DNA from: Flavobacterium eburneipallidum
Lineage (GTDB): Bacteria; Bacteroidota; Bacteroidia; Flavobacteriales; Flavobacteriaceae
Direction: 5' to 3'
NCBI RefSeq assembly: GCF_027111355.2
Contig: NZ_CP114291.2
Location: forward strand, 1,612,001 to 1,676,000
Length of the DNA stretch: 64,000 nucleotides
Under the pieces are notes generated by a model. That model was not told the origin of the DNA, ran no database searches, and saw nothing but the letters and a program-made list of their open reading frames with translations. How positions within the stretch are numbered: the stretch's first letter is position 1; each line of letters begins with the position of its first letter. The translations under genes were made by a program, and so were the position numbers. This document shows positions 31,601 to 37,307 of this stretch, in pieces.

Positions 31601-33388
31601 TCCAGTTGGAAATCCATCATTTATTTCTGTAATAGGAATACTGCTTGCTTGAGTGCAAAATACAAATTCTCTAATATTAGTAGTGTTTCCGCAATTAGTA
31701 TTTGTATAAGCAGTAGCATTGATAGGAATATTTAGGGGATTCAAAATAGGTTCACCTACACAAAGTCCTGATGAGCTATATCCAATATACAATGGTTTAT
31801 TGTTAAAATTAATTCCTGTAATAGCACCTACACCACTTATTGTTCCTAGAATTGAAACATTTTGATTGCAAGATGAATTTTTAAGAATAGAACAATCTGT
31901 AGTTGTTTTTACTTTAAATGAAAAATCAGCCAATAAAATATTAGGATTGGCAGGTAAAGGTAATGTTCCGAAATCATATACAATTGAACCTTTTGGGCCT
32001 AGAGTAGGGTCAAAATAATAATTATTAGGTAAGTGTGTAGTTCCTGTATAATCATTTTTTGTTAAACTTCCTGGAACAAAATCCAAAGTATAAGGTATAG
32101 GAATAATGTACTTGGTATTGTTTATAGCTTCTGTACCTTTATTATAAATATTAATTTTCATTCCTAATTCATCTCCAGGCAAAACAGAAGGAACTGAACC
32201 AATAACAGGAACATTATTTAAGGTTTGAGCTGCCATTACAGCCTCTGGCTCGGGAACATAAGCATCTACGGACATGGCAATTGCAAAAATCACATACCTG
32301 TCTTGGTCAGTACCATATTTAAAACTAGTAGCGTTTTGATTGTTTCCAATAATTGTATTGTTGGTATTAGGGATATCAAACATTTTAATATCGATACCAG
32401 TATTATTTTTTACATTAGGGTTTCTAACGTTTCCACCTGTTTGTATCGCTGAATTGAAAAAATTATTTGTAACATTTGCTTCGTTTCTTAAGCGAGTGTA
32501 AGTGTTGGTATTTCTATTTTGTATTTCGAAATAATCTCCGCCATAACTTACATCACCTTCACTGGCGATTAATCCTAATTTCATACCAACATTTCCAGTA
32601 GCAACGGTATTAAATCCAGTTATAGGAAGGACTTTAGCAGCTTCGTTACTGTTAATATGAGCATAACCATCAAAAATGGTTATATCTCTATTTTTCATTT
32701 GTGAATTTTCATAAATCACAATCATTCCCCAACCACCAGAATATCCTTGAGGAGAATCAGTTCCTTCTCTTAATGCAATATTTGCTGCAAAATAATCTCC
32801 AATTCCATTTGTTCTAACATAATCAGTAACTTCAGTATAAGCCACAAAAATATCATTGTTAGTTCCGTTAGTAGGATAATTAATATTAGCAGAAGTAGCT
32901 GTTATTTGGGTATAAGATGAAGATGAAGGCCCTTTTAATAAAATCTTGGTTTTGTCAAGCGTTTTTGTAACCCCATTTTTGGTAACGTTAAAAGGGGTGT
33001 TGTTTGTTGTAGATCTTCCTGTCCAATACAAACCTGCATATACTATTTTAGAACAGCTTGGCACAGCTCCATTTTCAGTTGACAATGAAAGTCTTGCTGA
33101 AGAAGAATTAAGAGTATTAGAATCACCATCAATATCTACATATCTCATGGCAGCAGCATTGTCACCATTGTCATTGTAGGATTGCAATGTTAAATTGGTG
33201 TTTCCTATTAATATAAAATCTCCTTTGATGTTATAGACCTTTTTAGTAGGTGTTTCACTTGATGTTCTTTGTACAAAAGCTTTTACTTGTGCATTTGCTC
33301 CAAGAGGATTAGAGATAAATGCAAAAAACATAATGATGAAACACCAAAATGAAGCAAGCTTATAGTTAGTAAAGTATAAATTTTTCAT
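16694..33388 (-). CDS. Giant SprB-like repeat adhesin with type B T9SS sorting domain (5564 residues)
   Basis: A single open reading frame of 16.7 kb. A signal peptide occupies about residues 1-33 (ending in NPLGANAQ). A non-repetitive N-terminal region (about 35-390) has a YAGLYWTGRS segment. A DUF11-like region (about 390-560) and an Ig-like part lead to one canonical SprB repeat (KCFGCSTGSIDINTSGG, about 735-810). Residues 815-3381 are 38 tandem 67/68-residue SprB-type repeats, each with two Cys (IVCFGGKGS and DANGCTA). An Ig-like segment and a DUF11 domain (about 3465-3590) follow, then 17 copies of a 109-residue repeat (about 3591-5447). The C-terminus (HKAFTPNGDDKNQKL, IYNRWGVLVFE, GTYFYILTY) is the gliding motility-associated type B sorting domain. 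It should be secreted by T9SS to the cell surface for gliding or attachment. Confidence 0.95.
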   Translation of the reverse strand: MKNLYFTNYKLASFWCFIIMFFAFISNPLGANAQVKAFVQRTSSETPTKKVYNIKGDFILIGNTNLTLQSYNDNGDNAAAMRYVDIDGDSNTLNSSSARLSLSTENGAVPSCSKIVYAGLYWTGRSTTNNTPFNVTKNGVTKTLDKTKILLKGPSSSSYTQITATSANINYPTNGTNNDIFVAYTEVTDYVRTNGIGDYFAANIALREGTDSPQGYSGGWGMIVIYENSQMKNRDITIFDGYAHINSNEAAKVLPITGFNTVATGNVGMKLGLIASEGDVSYGGDYFEIQNRNTNTYTRLRNEANVTNNFFNSAIQTGGNVRNPNVKNNTGIDIKMFDIPNTNNTIIGNNQNATSFKYGTDQDRYVIFAIAMSVDAYVPEPEAVMAAQTLNNVPVIGSVPSVLPGDELGMKINIYNKGTEAINNTKYIIPIPYTLDFVPGSLTKNDYTGTTHLPNNYYFDPTLGPKGSIVYDFGTLPLPANPNILLADFSFKVKTTTDCSILKNSSCNQNVSILGTISGVGAITGINFNNKPLYIGYSSSGLCVGEPILNPLNIPINATAYTNTNCGNTTNIREFVFCTQASSIPITEINDGFPTGSRFYNEYPVTSTSIEYTITNPIPATAGSVNYYAVPPGVSSTCNFPYTIKVTNVQTKPNVSGNTTQYCQGDTAVALTATKSNPAYILYYYDSPTGTAQTELIPSTATPGQKTYYVAEAVSGSCIGPKQEIVITVNATPTLSLQSKTDIKCFGCSTGSIDINTSGGTAPYTYTWTKDGNPYNAVTEDLTNIGPGVYVVTVKDSKNCKSVQLSTTINAPSTAITLTATPTQIVCFGGKGSVTLASNGKAPFTYGGDATTNLTAGTYTYTVTDANGCTATATATILDAPAAITLTATPTQIVCFGGKGSVVLSSNGKAPFTYGGDATTNLTAGTYTYTVTDANGCTATATATILDAPAAITLTATPTQIVCFGGKGSVVLSSNGKAPFTYGGDATTNLTAGTYTYTVTDANGCTATTTATILEAPAAITLTATPTQIVCFGGKGSVTLASNGKAPFTFTGSTTNLDAGTYTYTVTDANGCTATTTATILDAPAAITLTATPTQIVCFGGKGSVTLASNGKAPFTYGGDATTNLTAGTYTYTVTDANGCTATTTATILDAPAAITLTATPTQIVCFGGKGSVVLTSNGKAPFTYGGDATTNLAAGTYTYTVTDANGCTATTTATILDAPAAITLTATPTQIVCFGGKGSVTLASNGKAPFTFTGATTDLIAGTYTYTVTDANGCTATATATILEAPAAITLTATPTQIVCFGGKGSVTLASNGKAPFTYGGDATTNLTAGTYNYTVTDANGCTATATATILEAPAAITLTATPTQIVCFGGKGSVTLASNGKAPFTYGGDATTNLAAGTYTYTVTDANGCTATATATILDAPAQITLTATPTQIVCFGGKGSVVLTSNGKAPFTFTGSTTNLDAGTYTYTVTDANGCTATATATILDAPAAITLTATPTQIVCFGGKGSVTLASNGKAPFTYGGDATTNLTAGTYTYTVTDANGCTATATATILDAPAAITLTATPTQIVCFGGKGSVVLTSNGKAPFTFTGSTTNLDAGTYTYTVTDANGCTATATATILDAPAAITLTATPTQIVCFGGKGSVTLASNGKAPFTYGGDATTNLAAGTYTYTVTDANGCTATATATILDAPAAITLTATPTQIVCFGGKGSVVLTSNGKAPFTFTGSTTNLDAGTYNYTVTDANGCTATATATILDAPAAITLTATPTQIVCFGGKGSVTLASNGKAPFTYGGDATTNLTAGTYTYTVTDANGCTATTTATILDAPAQITLTATPTQIVCFGGKGSVTLASNGKAPFTYGGDATTNLTAGTYTYTVTDANGCTATTTATILDAPAQITLTATPTQIVCFGGKGSVTLASNGKAPFTYGGDATTNLTAGTYTYTVTDANGCTATATATILDAPAAITLTATPTQIVCFGGKGSVTLASNGKAPFTYGGDATTNLTAGTYTYTVTDANGCTATATATILDAPAAITLTATPTQIVCFGGKGSVVLTSNGKAPFTFTGSTTNLDAGTYTYTVTDANGCTATATATILDAPAAITLTATPTQIVCFGGKGSVTLASNGKAPFTFTGSTTNLDAGTYTYTVTDANGCTATATATILDAPAAITLTATPTQIVCFGGKGSVTLASNGKAPFTYGGAATTDLIAGTYTYTVTDANGCTATATATILEAPAAITLTATPTQIVCFGGKGSVTLASNGKAPFTYGGDATTNLAAGTYTYTVTDANGCTATATATILDAPAAITLTATPTQIVCFGGKGSVVLTSNGKAPFTFTGSTTNLDAGTYNYTVTDANGCTATATATILDAPAAITLTATPTQIVCFGGKGSVTLASNGKAPFTYGGDATTNLTAGTYTYTVTDANGCTATATATILDAPAAITLTATPTQIVCFGGKGSVVLSSNGKAPFTYGGDATTNLTAGTYTYTVTDANGCTATATATILDAPAAITLTATPTQIVCFGGKGSVVLSSNGKAPFTYGGDATTNLTAGTYTYTVTDANGCTATTTATILEAPAAITLTATPTQIVCFGGKGSVTLASNGKAPFTFTGSTTNLDAGTYTYTVTDANGCTATTTATILDAPAAITLTATPTQIVCFGGKGSVTLASNGKAPFTYGGDATTNLTAGTYTYTVTDANGCTATTTATILDAPAAITLTATPTQIVCFGGKGSVVLTSNGKAPFTYGGDATTNLAAGTYTYTVTDANGCTATTTATILDAPAAITLTATPTQIVCFGGKGSVTLASNGKAPFTFTGATTDLIAGTYTYTVTDANGCTATTTATILDAPAAITLTATPTQIVCFGGKGSVTLASNGKAPFTFTGATTDLIAGTYTYTVTDANGCTATTTATILDAPAAITLTATPTQIVCFGGKGSVTLASNGKAPFTFTGATTDLIAGTYTYTVTDANGCTATTTATILDAPAAITLTATPTQIVCFGGKGSVTLASNGKAPFTFTGATTDLIAGTYTYTVTDANGCTATTTATILDAPAAITLTATPTQIVCFGGKGSVTLASNGKAPFTFTGATTDLIAGTYTYTVTDANGCTATTTATILDAPAAITLTATPTQIVCFGGKGSVTLASNGKAPFTFTGATTDLIAGTYTYTVTDANGCTATTTATILDAPAAITLTATPTQIVCFGGKGSVTLASNGKAPFTFTGATTDLIAGTYTYTVTDANGCTATTTATILDAPAAITLTATPTQIVCFGGKGSVTLASNGKAPFTFTGATTDLIAGTYTYTVTDANGCTATTTATILDAPAAITLTATPTQIVCFGGKGSVTLASNGKAPFTYGGAATSNLDAGTYTYTVTDANGCTATTTATILDAPAAPNAPITNNQTVCQESPSQILTAIATATKVGETITWYTAATDGTIVTNPTLSTVGTVTYYAQASNENCTSLTRTAVVLTINNCSIEVTKDGRYVDNNNDGITNIGDTILYNFVIKNTGNVPLTNVTLLDNNAIVSGGPITTLAVGATDTSTFSASHTITQTDINKGTIYNLATVTAKDPQGNPVTDTSSDPTPCTTCPKDPECTNCTITPLINAQDDTIAGGNGTVGNPNAGNVLNNNGNGNDTLNGAPVTIGQVNLTVTTPATAINGGTVPVIDTTTGQISIPAGTPAGNYTIVYSICEKLNPTNCDLATVIVSVTAPAIIAQDDTIAGGNGTTGNNNAGNVLNNNGNGNDTLNGQNVAINQVNLTVTTPATPIGGGTVPVIDTTTGQISIPAGTPAGNYTIVYNICEKLNAGNCDSAIVTITVTAPAIIAQDDTIAGGNGTVGNPNAGNVLNNNGNGNDTLNGLPVTIGQVNLTITTPATAINGGSVPVIDTTTGQISIPAGTPAGNYTIVYSICEKLNPTNCDSATVIVSVTAPAIIAQDDTIAGGNGTVGNPNAGNVLNNNGNGNDTLNGLPVTIDQVNLTITTPATAINGGTVPVIDTTTGQISIPAGTPAGNYTIVYSICEKLNPTNCDSATVIVSVTAPAIIAQDDTIAGGNGTTGNNNAGNVLNNNGNGNDTLNGQNVAINQVNLTVTTPATPIGGGTVPVIDTTTGQISIPAGTPAGNYTIVYNICEKLNAGNCDSAIVTITVTAPAIIAQDDTIAGGNGTVGNPNAGNVLNNNGNGNDTLNGLPVTIGQVNLTITTPATAINGGSVPVIDTTTGQISIPAGTPAGNYTIVYSICEKLNPTNCDSATVIVSVTAPAIIAQDDTIAGGNGTVGNPNAGNVLNNNGNGNDTLNGLPVTIDQVNLTITTPATAINGGTVPVIDTTTGQISIPAGTPAGNYTIVYNICEKLNPTNCDSATVIVSVTAPAIIAQDDTIAGGNGATGNTNAGNVLNNNGNGNDTLNGAPVTIGQVNLTITTPATAINGGTVPVIDTTTGQISIPAGTPAGNYTIVYSICEKLNPTNCDSATVIVSVTAPAIIAQDDTIAGGNGATGNTNAGNVLNNNGNGNDTLNGAPVTIGQVNLTITTPATAINGGTVPVIDTTTGQISIPAGTPAGNYTIVYSICEKLNPTNCDSAIVTITVTAPAIIAQDDTIVGGNGAAGNPNAGNVLNNNGNGNDTLNGLPVTIGQVNLTITTPATAINGGSVPVIDTTTGQISIPAGTPAGNYTIVYSICEKLNPTNCDSATVIVSVTAPAIIAQDDTIAGGNGTVGNPNAGNVLNNNGNGNDTLNGAPVTIDQVNLTVTTPATAINGGTVPVIDTTTGQISIPAGTPAGNYTIVYSICEKLNPTNCDSAIVTITVTAPAIIAQDDTIAGGNGTVGNPNAGNVLNNNGNGNDTLNGLPVTIGQVNLTVTTPATAINGGTVPVIDTTTGQISIPAGTPAGNYTIVYSICEKLNPTNCDSAIVTITVTAPAIIAQDDTIVGGNGAAGNPNAGNVLNNNGNGNDTLNGAPVTIGQVNLTVTTPATAINGGTIPVIDTTTGQISIPAGTPAGNYTIVYSICEKLNPTNCDSATVIVSVTAPAIIAQDDTIAGGNGTTGNPNAGNVLNNNGNGNDTLNGLPVTIDQVNLTVTTPATAINGGTVPVIDTTTGQISIPAGTPAGNYTIVYSICEKLNPTNCDSATVIVSVTAPAIIAQDDTIAGGNGTTGNPNAGNVLNNNGNGNDTLNGLPVTIDQVNLTVTTPATAINGGTVPVIDTTTGQISIPAGTPAGNYTIVYSICEKLNPTNCDSATVIVSVTAPAIIAQDDTIAGGNGATGNNNAGNVLNNNGNGNDTLNGLPVTIGQVNLTVTTPATAINGGTVPVIDTTTGQISIPAGTPAGNYTIVYSICEKLNAGNCDSAIVTITVTVPAPPPPPTQVIIAQDDKFIDIDGTNGNPNIGNVLDNNGNGNDTLNGVNVTIDQVNLTVTIPATPIGGGSVPVIDTTTGQISVPAGTTAGTYTIVYNICEKLNPSNCDPATVTIEVAFVLGCEAIVVHKAFTPNGDDKNQKLVIDGVSDSLCYPSGVAVEIYNRWGVLVFETKKYNNETNAFEGYSRGRTTVSQSDGLPTGTYFYILTYESVDGIGNIQMNKKDGFIYLSR
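17040..22618 (-). repeat. Array of 17 x 327-bp (109-residue) coding repeats in the giant adhesin
   Basis: The first unit starts at 22618, and units recur exactly every 327 bp down to the sixteenth at 17713. The sixteenth is followed by a proline-rich insertion (VPAPPPPPTQ) and a more divergent last copy. Each unit contains IIAQDDTIAGGNG, NNNGNGNDTLNG, VPVIDTTTGQISIPAGTPAG and YSICEKLNPTNCD. Units 2-4 and 5-7 form a near-identical three-unit block (offset 981 bp). Units 14 and 15 are almost identical tandem copies. I do not recognise this repeat as a named family; cadherin-like or Big-type beta-sandwich folds are possible. Confidence 0.9.
24906..26203 (-). repeat. Segmental duplication inside the SprB array, copy A
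   Basis: This approximately 1.3-kb block recurs at 29574-30871 with a constant offset of 4668 bp (15 long plus 8 short units). All stretches I compared base by base were identical, including a rare GTAGCGGTTAAAG variant. The boundaries are where the copies first differ (TTAGC/TTCGC on the left, ACCATTC/ACCGTTA on the right). Confidence 0.85.
29574..30871 (-). repeat. Segmental duplication inside the SprB array, copy B
   Basis: Partner of the block at 24906-26203. It covers roughly the first six and a half N-terminal repeat units, so the start of the array was copied to a position 23 units further along, or the reverse. Confidence 0.85.
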
Positions 33389-33421
33389 GTCAAGTTAGGT
33401 TTAAGTAGAATTGAAGTAGAA

Positions 33422-33955
33422 TTATTCTTCTTTAAGAGTTTTGTAGATTATAGTATATTTTTCATCATAATTGATAATCATTTTAGCAACTTCAGAATCT
33501 GTTAAATTGATTTTAGATACGATGTATATGTATTTCAGGTTTTTGTAATTTGAAAAATTAGATAAATCAATTTTTTTGGTTGTATCTACTATTTTGATAT
33601 TAATCAACTCAATATCATTAATTAATAATGCTGAATTGTTTGCATCTTTTATAGAATTGATTTCGGTATAGAGCGTGTTTGGTTTATCTCCATAGATTTC
33701 AATTTTACCCGACAAATAATAAATAGACGGTTGCAAATCATAAATTAAATGCTCTAAACTTTCACCACTACTTTGATTATTAGATTTCAAAGTATTGATA
33801 TAAGCGTTTAATTCTTTAACTGCAGGAGCAGTAGATTGATTTTGTGCAAAAATGCAGTTGCAAAAAAGAAATAAAACCAACAAAAGAATTATGTTTTTGT
33901 TTGGCGTTGCTAGGCAATTTACCCATGATGATGGAGTAGGTACAAGTTTTTTCAT
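33422..33955 (-). CDS. Small exported protein of unknown function upstream of the giant adhesin
   Basis: A 177-residue protein when started at ATG 33955 (MKKLVPTPSSW); an in-frame ATG at 33967 would add four residues. A hydrophobic stretch (NIILLLVLFLFCNCIFAQ) ends in the FAQ motif common at flavobacterial signal-peptidase sites, but the stretch before it is unusually long. The mature part is lysine-, asparagine- and isoleucine-rich with no recognised domain. It is 33 bp upstream of the giant adhesin on the same strand, so it is probably the first gene of that operon and might help adhesin export or assembly. That role is inference from position only. Confidence 0.65.
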   Translation of the reverse strand: MKKLVPTPSSWVNCLATPNKNIILLLVLFLFCNCIFAQNQSTAPAVKELNAYINTLKSNNQSSGESLEHLIYDLQPSIYYLSGKIEIYGDKPNTLYTEINSIKDANNSALLINDIELINIKIVDTTKKIDLSNFSNYKNLKYIYIVSKINLTDSEVAKMIINYDEKYTIIYKTLKEE

Positions 33956-33967
33956 AATTTGGGGCAT

Positions 33968-34715
33968 TTTTTAATTATCGAATTTTCGAAAATTAAGATA
34001 TTTGGATAGGCTAAATTAACTACATACATATTATTTGATGTTTTAATTCTGTCAATTACCTGAAAAATCGTTGAAATACCTCTTTTAAGACCTTAAATTT
34101 TTGATTAAGAACCTTTTTTGTTAACAATCATTTTTAAAGAGTCATTTTATTAAAATTCAACTTGATTATAGAAATAAGAGACGTTTTTTATTATTAATTA
34201 ATATTATTTTCTTCCAAAATTTAGAATAAAAGTAAACAAATAAGTTTTAAAATATCGATAAAATGCAAAAAAACACTGTTTAAGTGCATGTTTTTTGTAT
34301 TTTGAAATATTATTATTACAAAATAAAAAACAAAATGATTGTTCATTTTTGAATGTTAAAGAAATTAACAGTAAAGGTTAGTACTTAATTTCTCTTTTTG
34401 ATCACAATAAAAACGGTTTGTAAGTTTTAATGCTTTTTAAATACAATAAACATTACAAATTTAATTTCAAGTTAATTAAGTATTTGTAGAAAAAAAATTA
34501 ATGTGATGTAGAATTGTTTCTACAAAAATTATAGAAAAAAGCAAGTCTTTGAATTAATCTACTAAATTAAATCAACAAGCAAGCTTTAAAAAAAAGCAAT
34601 CAAGTTTTACTCGAACGAAGATGAAAATGAAATAATTTGAATACATTAAAATAAAATTTGTAATTTGTAAACTCATTGGAAAAATATAAATTTCAATTAT
34701 CAAATTAATTTGGAT
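33968..34715. other. Long AT-rich divergent intergenic region
   Basis: About 750 bp separate the adhesin operon (minus) from the polyphosphate operon (plus). I see no gene and no strong hairpin. One minus-strand match to TAnnTTTG lies at 34456-34463 (TAAATTTG), but it would give a leader of about 490 bases. The space is a plausible place for regulation of the adhesin operon. Confidence 0.5.
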
Positions 34716-35201
34716 ATGAAAAATCTAATTCTGATTCGACACGCAAAATCTAGTTGGGAAGCACCGCTGAAAGACATTGATAGACCATTGATTCAAAGAG
34801 GTATTAGCGATGCACATTTAGTAGCCTCAAGTTGTATCAAATTTTTGCCATCTACTTTTGTTATTTGGTCTAGTCCAGCAAAAAGAGCTTCAGAAACGGC
34901 ACTTATTTTTGCACAAAATATTTTGTACCCTATAGAAAGTATCGTTTTTAAAGATGAACTTTATACTTTTGATCAAAAACAACTCGAGAACGTTATTAAA
35001 TCATTTAATAATACTTTCGAAAATGTTATTCTTTTTGGACATAATGGTGCGATTACAGATTTTGTTAATAAATTTGGAGACATAAACATTGATAATGTTC
35101 CTACATCTGGATTTGTTTCATTAGAATTTGATACTGATAAGTGGGAAAAAATAGAACAAGGAAAAACAAAACACACACTCTTCCCTAAAAAAATAAAATA
35201 A
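34716..35201 (+). CDS. SixA-like histidine phosphatase
   Basis: A 161-residue protein of the histidine phosphatase (phosphoglycerate mutase-like) superfamily. The active-site motif LILIRHAKSSWE is at residues 4-15, with the phospho-accepting His in RHA. A later WSSPAKRASETA and the second-His motif LFGHNGAITDF complete the SixA pattern. ATG 34716 is preferred because the longer frame would use a TTG two codons upstream. The ppk1 gene starts 2 bp after this stop, indicating coupling. A role in removing phosphate from a histidine phosphoprotein, or in polyphosphate metabolism, is inferred from family and context. Confidence 0.85.
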   Translation: MKNLILIRHAKSSWEAPLKDIDRPLIQRGISDAHLVASSCIKFLPSTFVIWSSPAKRASETALIFAQNILYPIESIVFKDELYTFDQKQLENVIKSFNNTFENVILFGHNGAITDFVNKFGDINIDNVPTSGFVSLEFDTDKWEKIEQGKTKHTLFPKKIK

Positions 35202-35203
35202 AA

Positions 35204-37276
35204 GTGCACAAATACAAATATATAGACAGAGAAAAAAGTTGGTTAACTTTCAACGCAAGAGTATTACAAGAAGCAGCAGATGATTCAGTTCCATTACTAG
35301 ACAGATTACGTTTTTTAGGAATTTTTTCCAATAATTTAGACGAGTTTTTTAGAGTTCGATTTGCAGCTATCAGACGATTGAGCTTGTCTGGAATCTCTGG
35401 TGAGAAATTTTTAGGAGGAATATCAGCTCAACAATCAGTCAAAGATATTACCAAAATTGTTATTCAACAACAATCCGAAAGCTTACGAATTTTAAATAGT
35501 ATTGAGGAAAAATTAGAAACTGAAAATATTTTCATGGTACATGAAAACGATTTATCTAGAGATCAAGAAATATTTTTGAAAGACTTTTTTATCCAAAAAG
35601 TAAGTCCCGAATTAGTGACCATTATATTGAATGATTTAGCTGAATTTCCAGTGTTGAAAGATACTGTAGGGTATTTAGCTATAAAATTAGTAATGAAGAA
35701 AAATGCCGAAGTTCGATATGCTATCATAGAAATTCCTAACAGAATCAATCGATTTGTAGTGTTGCCACCACAAGATAACAAACAATATGTTATTCTTATT
35801 GATGACGTAATTAGATATAATTTGAGTAGTATTTTTAATATTTTCGACTACGAAAGTGTATCGGCACACATGATCAAAATTACTCGCGATGCCCAGTTGG
35901 ATATTGATAGTGATTTGAGCAAAAGTATGTTAGAAAAAATAGCAACAAGTGTAAAAGACAGGAGAATAGGAGAACCAGTACGTTTTATTTACGACCAATT
36001 AATCAGTGAAGACACTCTTCGGTTTTTTCTTGATAAGTTAGATATTGTTTCTACAGATAGTATAATTCCTGGAGGGCGCTATCACAACAGACGTGATTAT
36101 ATGAATTTTCCAAATCTAGGAAGATTTGATTTATTATATCAAACTAATTTGCCATTGCCTATCCCAGGGTTGAGTCTTGAGGGAAGTTTACTTGAAAAAA
36201 TTAGTCAAAAAGATTATTTGCTCAATGCTCCTTATCAATCTTTTTCCTATCTCACTAAATTTTTAAGAGAAGCAGCTTTAGATCCTAAAGTAACTACTAT
36301 AAAAATAACGTTGTACCGATTGGCTAAAAATTCACAAATCATAAGCTCTTTAATAAATGCTGCTAAAAACGGAAAGAAAGTAACAGTTCAAATAGAATTG
36401 CAAGCCCGTTTTGACGAAGCCTCAAATATATCCTATTCCGAACAAATGCAAACCGAAGGTATTAATCTTATATTTGGAATAAAAGGATTGAAAGTACACA
36501 GCAAAGTATGTGTTATCGAAAGGATGGAAGGAGATAAAATCAAACGATACGGATTCATATCTACAGGAAATTTTAACGAGCAAACCGCAAAAATTTATAC
36601 CGATGTTACTTTGTTTACTTCTCATCAACAAATATTAAAAGATGTTAGTAAGATTTTTGAGTTTTTTGACATCAATTACCGATTGTATAGATACAAACAT
36701 CTTATTGTTTCGCCACACTACACTCGTTCGAGATTTAATAAATTAATAGATAGAGAAATAGCACATGCACAAGAAGGTAGAGAAACCTGTATGAAGCTAA
36801 AAATGAATAGTTTGTCAGATTTTGAAATGATTGATAAATTATATGCTGCTAGTAATGCAGGAGTAAAAATACAATTAGAAATTAGAGGAATTTGTTCATT
36901 AATCCCAGGAATTCCTGGAATGAGTGAAAATATTGAGGCCATAAGTATAGTAGATAATTATCTAGAACATTCCAGATTATACATCTTTGGTAATGCTGGA
37001 GATCCAGAGGTTTTTATCTCATCAGCTGATTTTATGACTCGAAATTTGGATGCAAGAGTAGAGGTAACCTGTCCGATTTATGATCCAGAAATCAAAAATG
37101 AACTAATTGATAACTTCGACTTGGGATGGAAAGGAAATGTAAAAGCACGTTATCATTCTGAAAACTTGGATAATAAATACCGCATTCGCAAAGAAAATGA
37201 AACTGTTTTTAGAGCACAGTTAGAAACTTATAAATATTATCAAAATAAAGTCGTTGAATTGGCAAATATTGAATAA
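35204..37276 (+). CDS. ppk1: Polyphosphate kinase 1
   Basis: A 690-residue protein of standard PPK1 length, starting at GTG 35204. It should reversibly transfer the ATP gamma-phosphate onto polyphosphate. The N-terminal domain begins YIDREKSWLTFNARVLQEA with LRFLGIFSNNLDEFFRVR. The catalytic domains contain TLYRLAKNSQI, GLKVHSKVCVIER with the autophosphorylated His (about residue 431), GFISTGNFNE and a second phospholipase D-like region with FISSADFMTRNLDARVEV. It is flanked by the SixA-like gene (2 bp) and a ppx/gppA-type gene (31 bp), forming a polyphosphate operon. Confidence 0.96.
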   Translation: MHKYKYIDREKSWLTFNARVLQEAADDSVPLLDRLRFLGIFSNNLDEFFRVRFAAIRRLSLSGISGEKFLGGISAQQSVKDITKIVIQQQSESLRILNSIEEKLETENIFMVHENDLSRDQEIFLKDFFIQKVSPELVTIILNDLAEFPVLKDTVGYLAIKLVMKKNAEVRYAIIEIPNRINRFVVLPPQDNKQYVILIDDVIRYNLSSIFNIFDYESVSAHMIKITRDAQLDIDSDLSKSMLEKIATSVKDRRIGEPVRFIYDQLISEDTLRFFLDKLDIVSTDSIIPGGRYHNRRDYMNFPNLGRFDLLYQTNLPLPIPGLSLEGSLLEKISQKDYLLNAPYQSFSYLTKFLREAALDPKVTTIKITLYRLAKNSQIISSLINAAKNGKKVTVQIELQARFDEASNISYSEQMQTEGINLIFGIKGLKVHSKVCVIERMEGDKIKRYGFISTGNFNEQTAKIYTDVTLFTSHQQILKDVSKIFEFFDINYRLYRYKHLIVSPHYTRSRFNKLIDREIAHAQEGRETCMKLKMNSLSDFEMIDKLYAASNAGVKIQLEIRGICSLIPGIPGMSENIEAISIVDNYLEHSRLYIFGNAGDPEVFISSADFMTRNLDARVEVTCPIYDPEIKNELIDNFDLGWKGNVKARYHSENLDNKYRIRKENETVFRAQLETYKYYQNKVVELANIE

Positions 37277-37307
37277 ATTTAATGCCCTATAAAGTATAAA
37301 AAAATTA

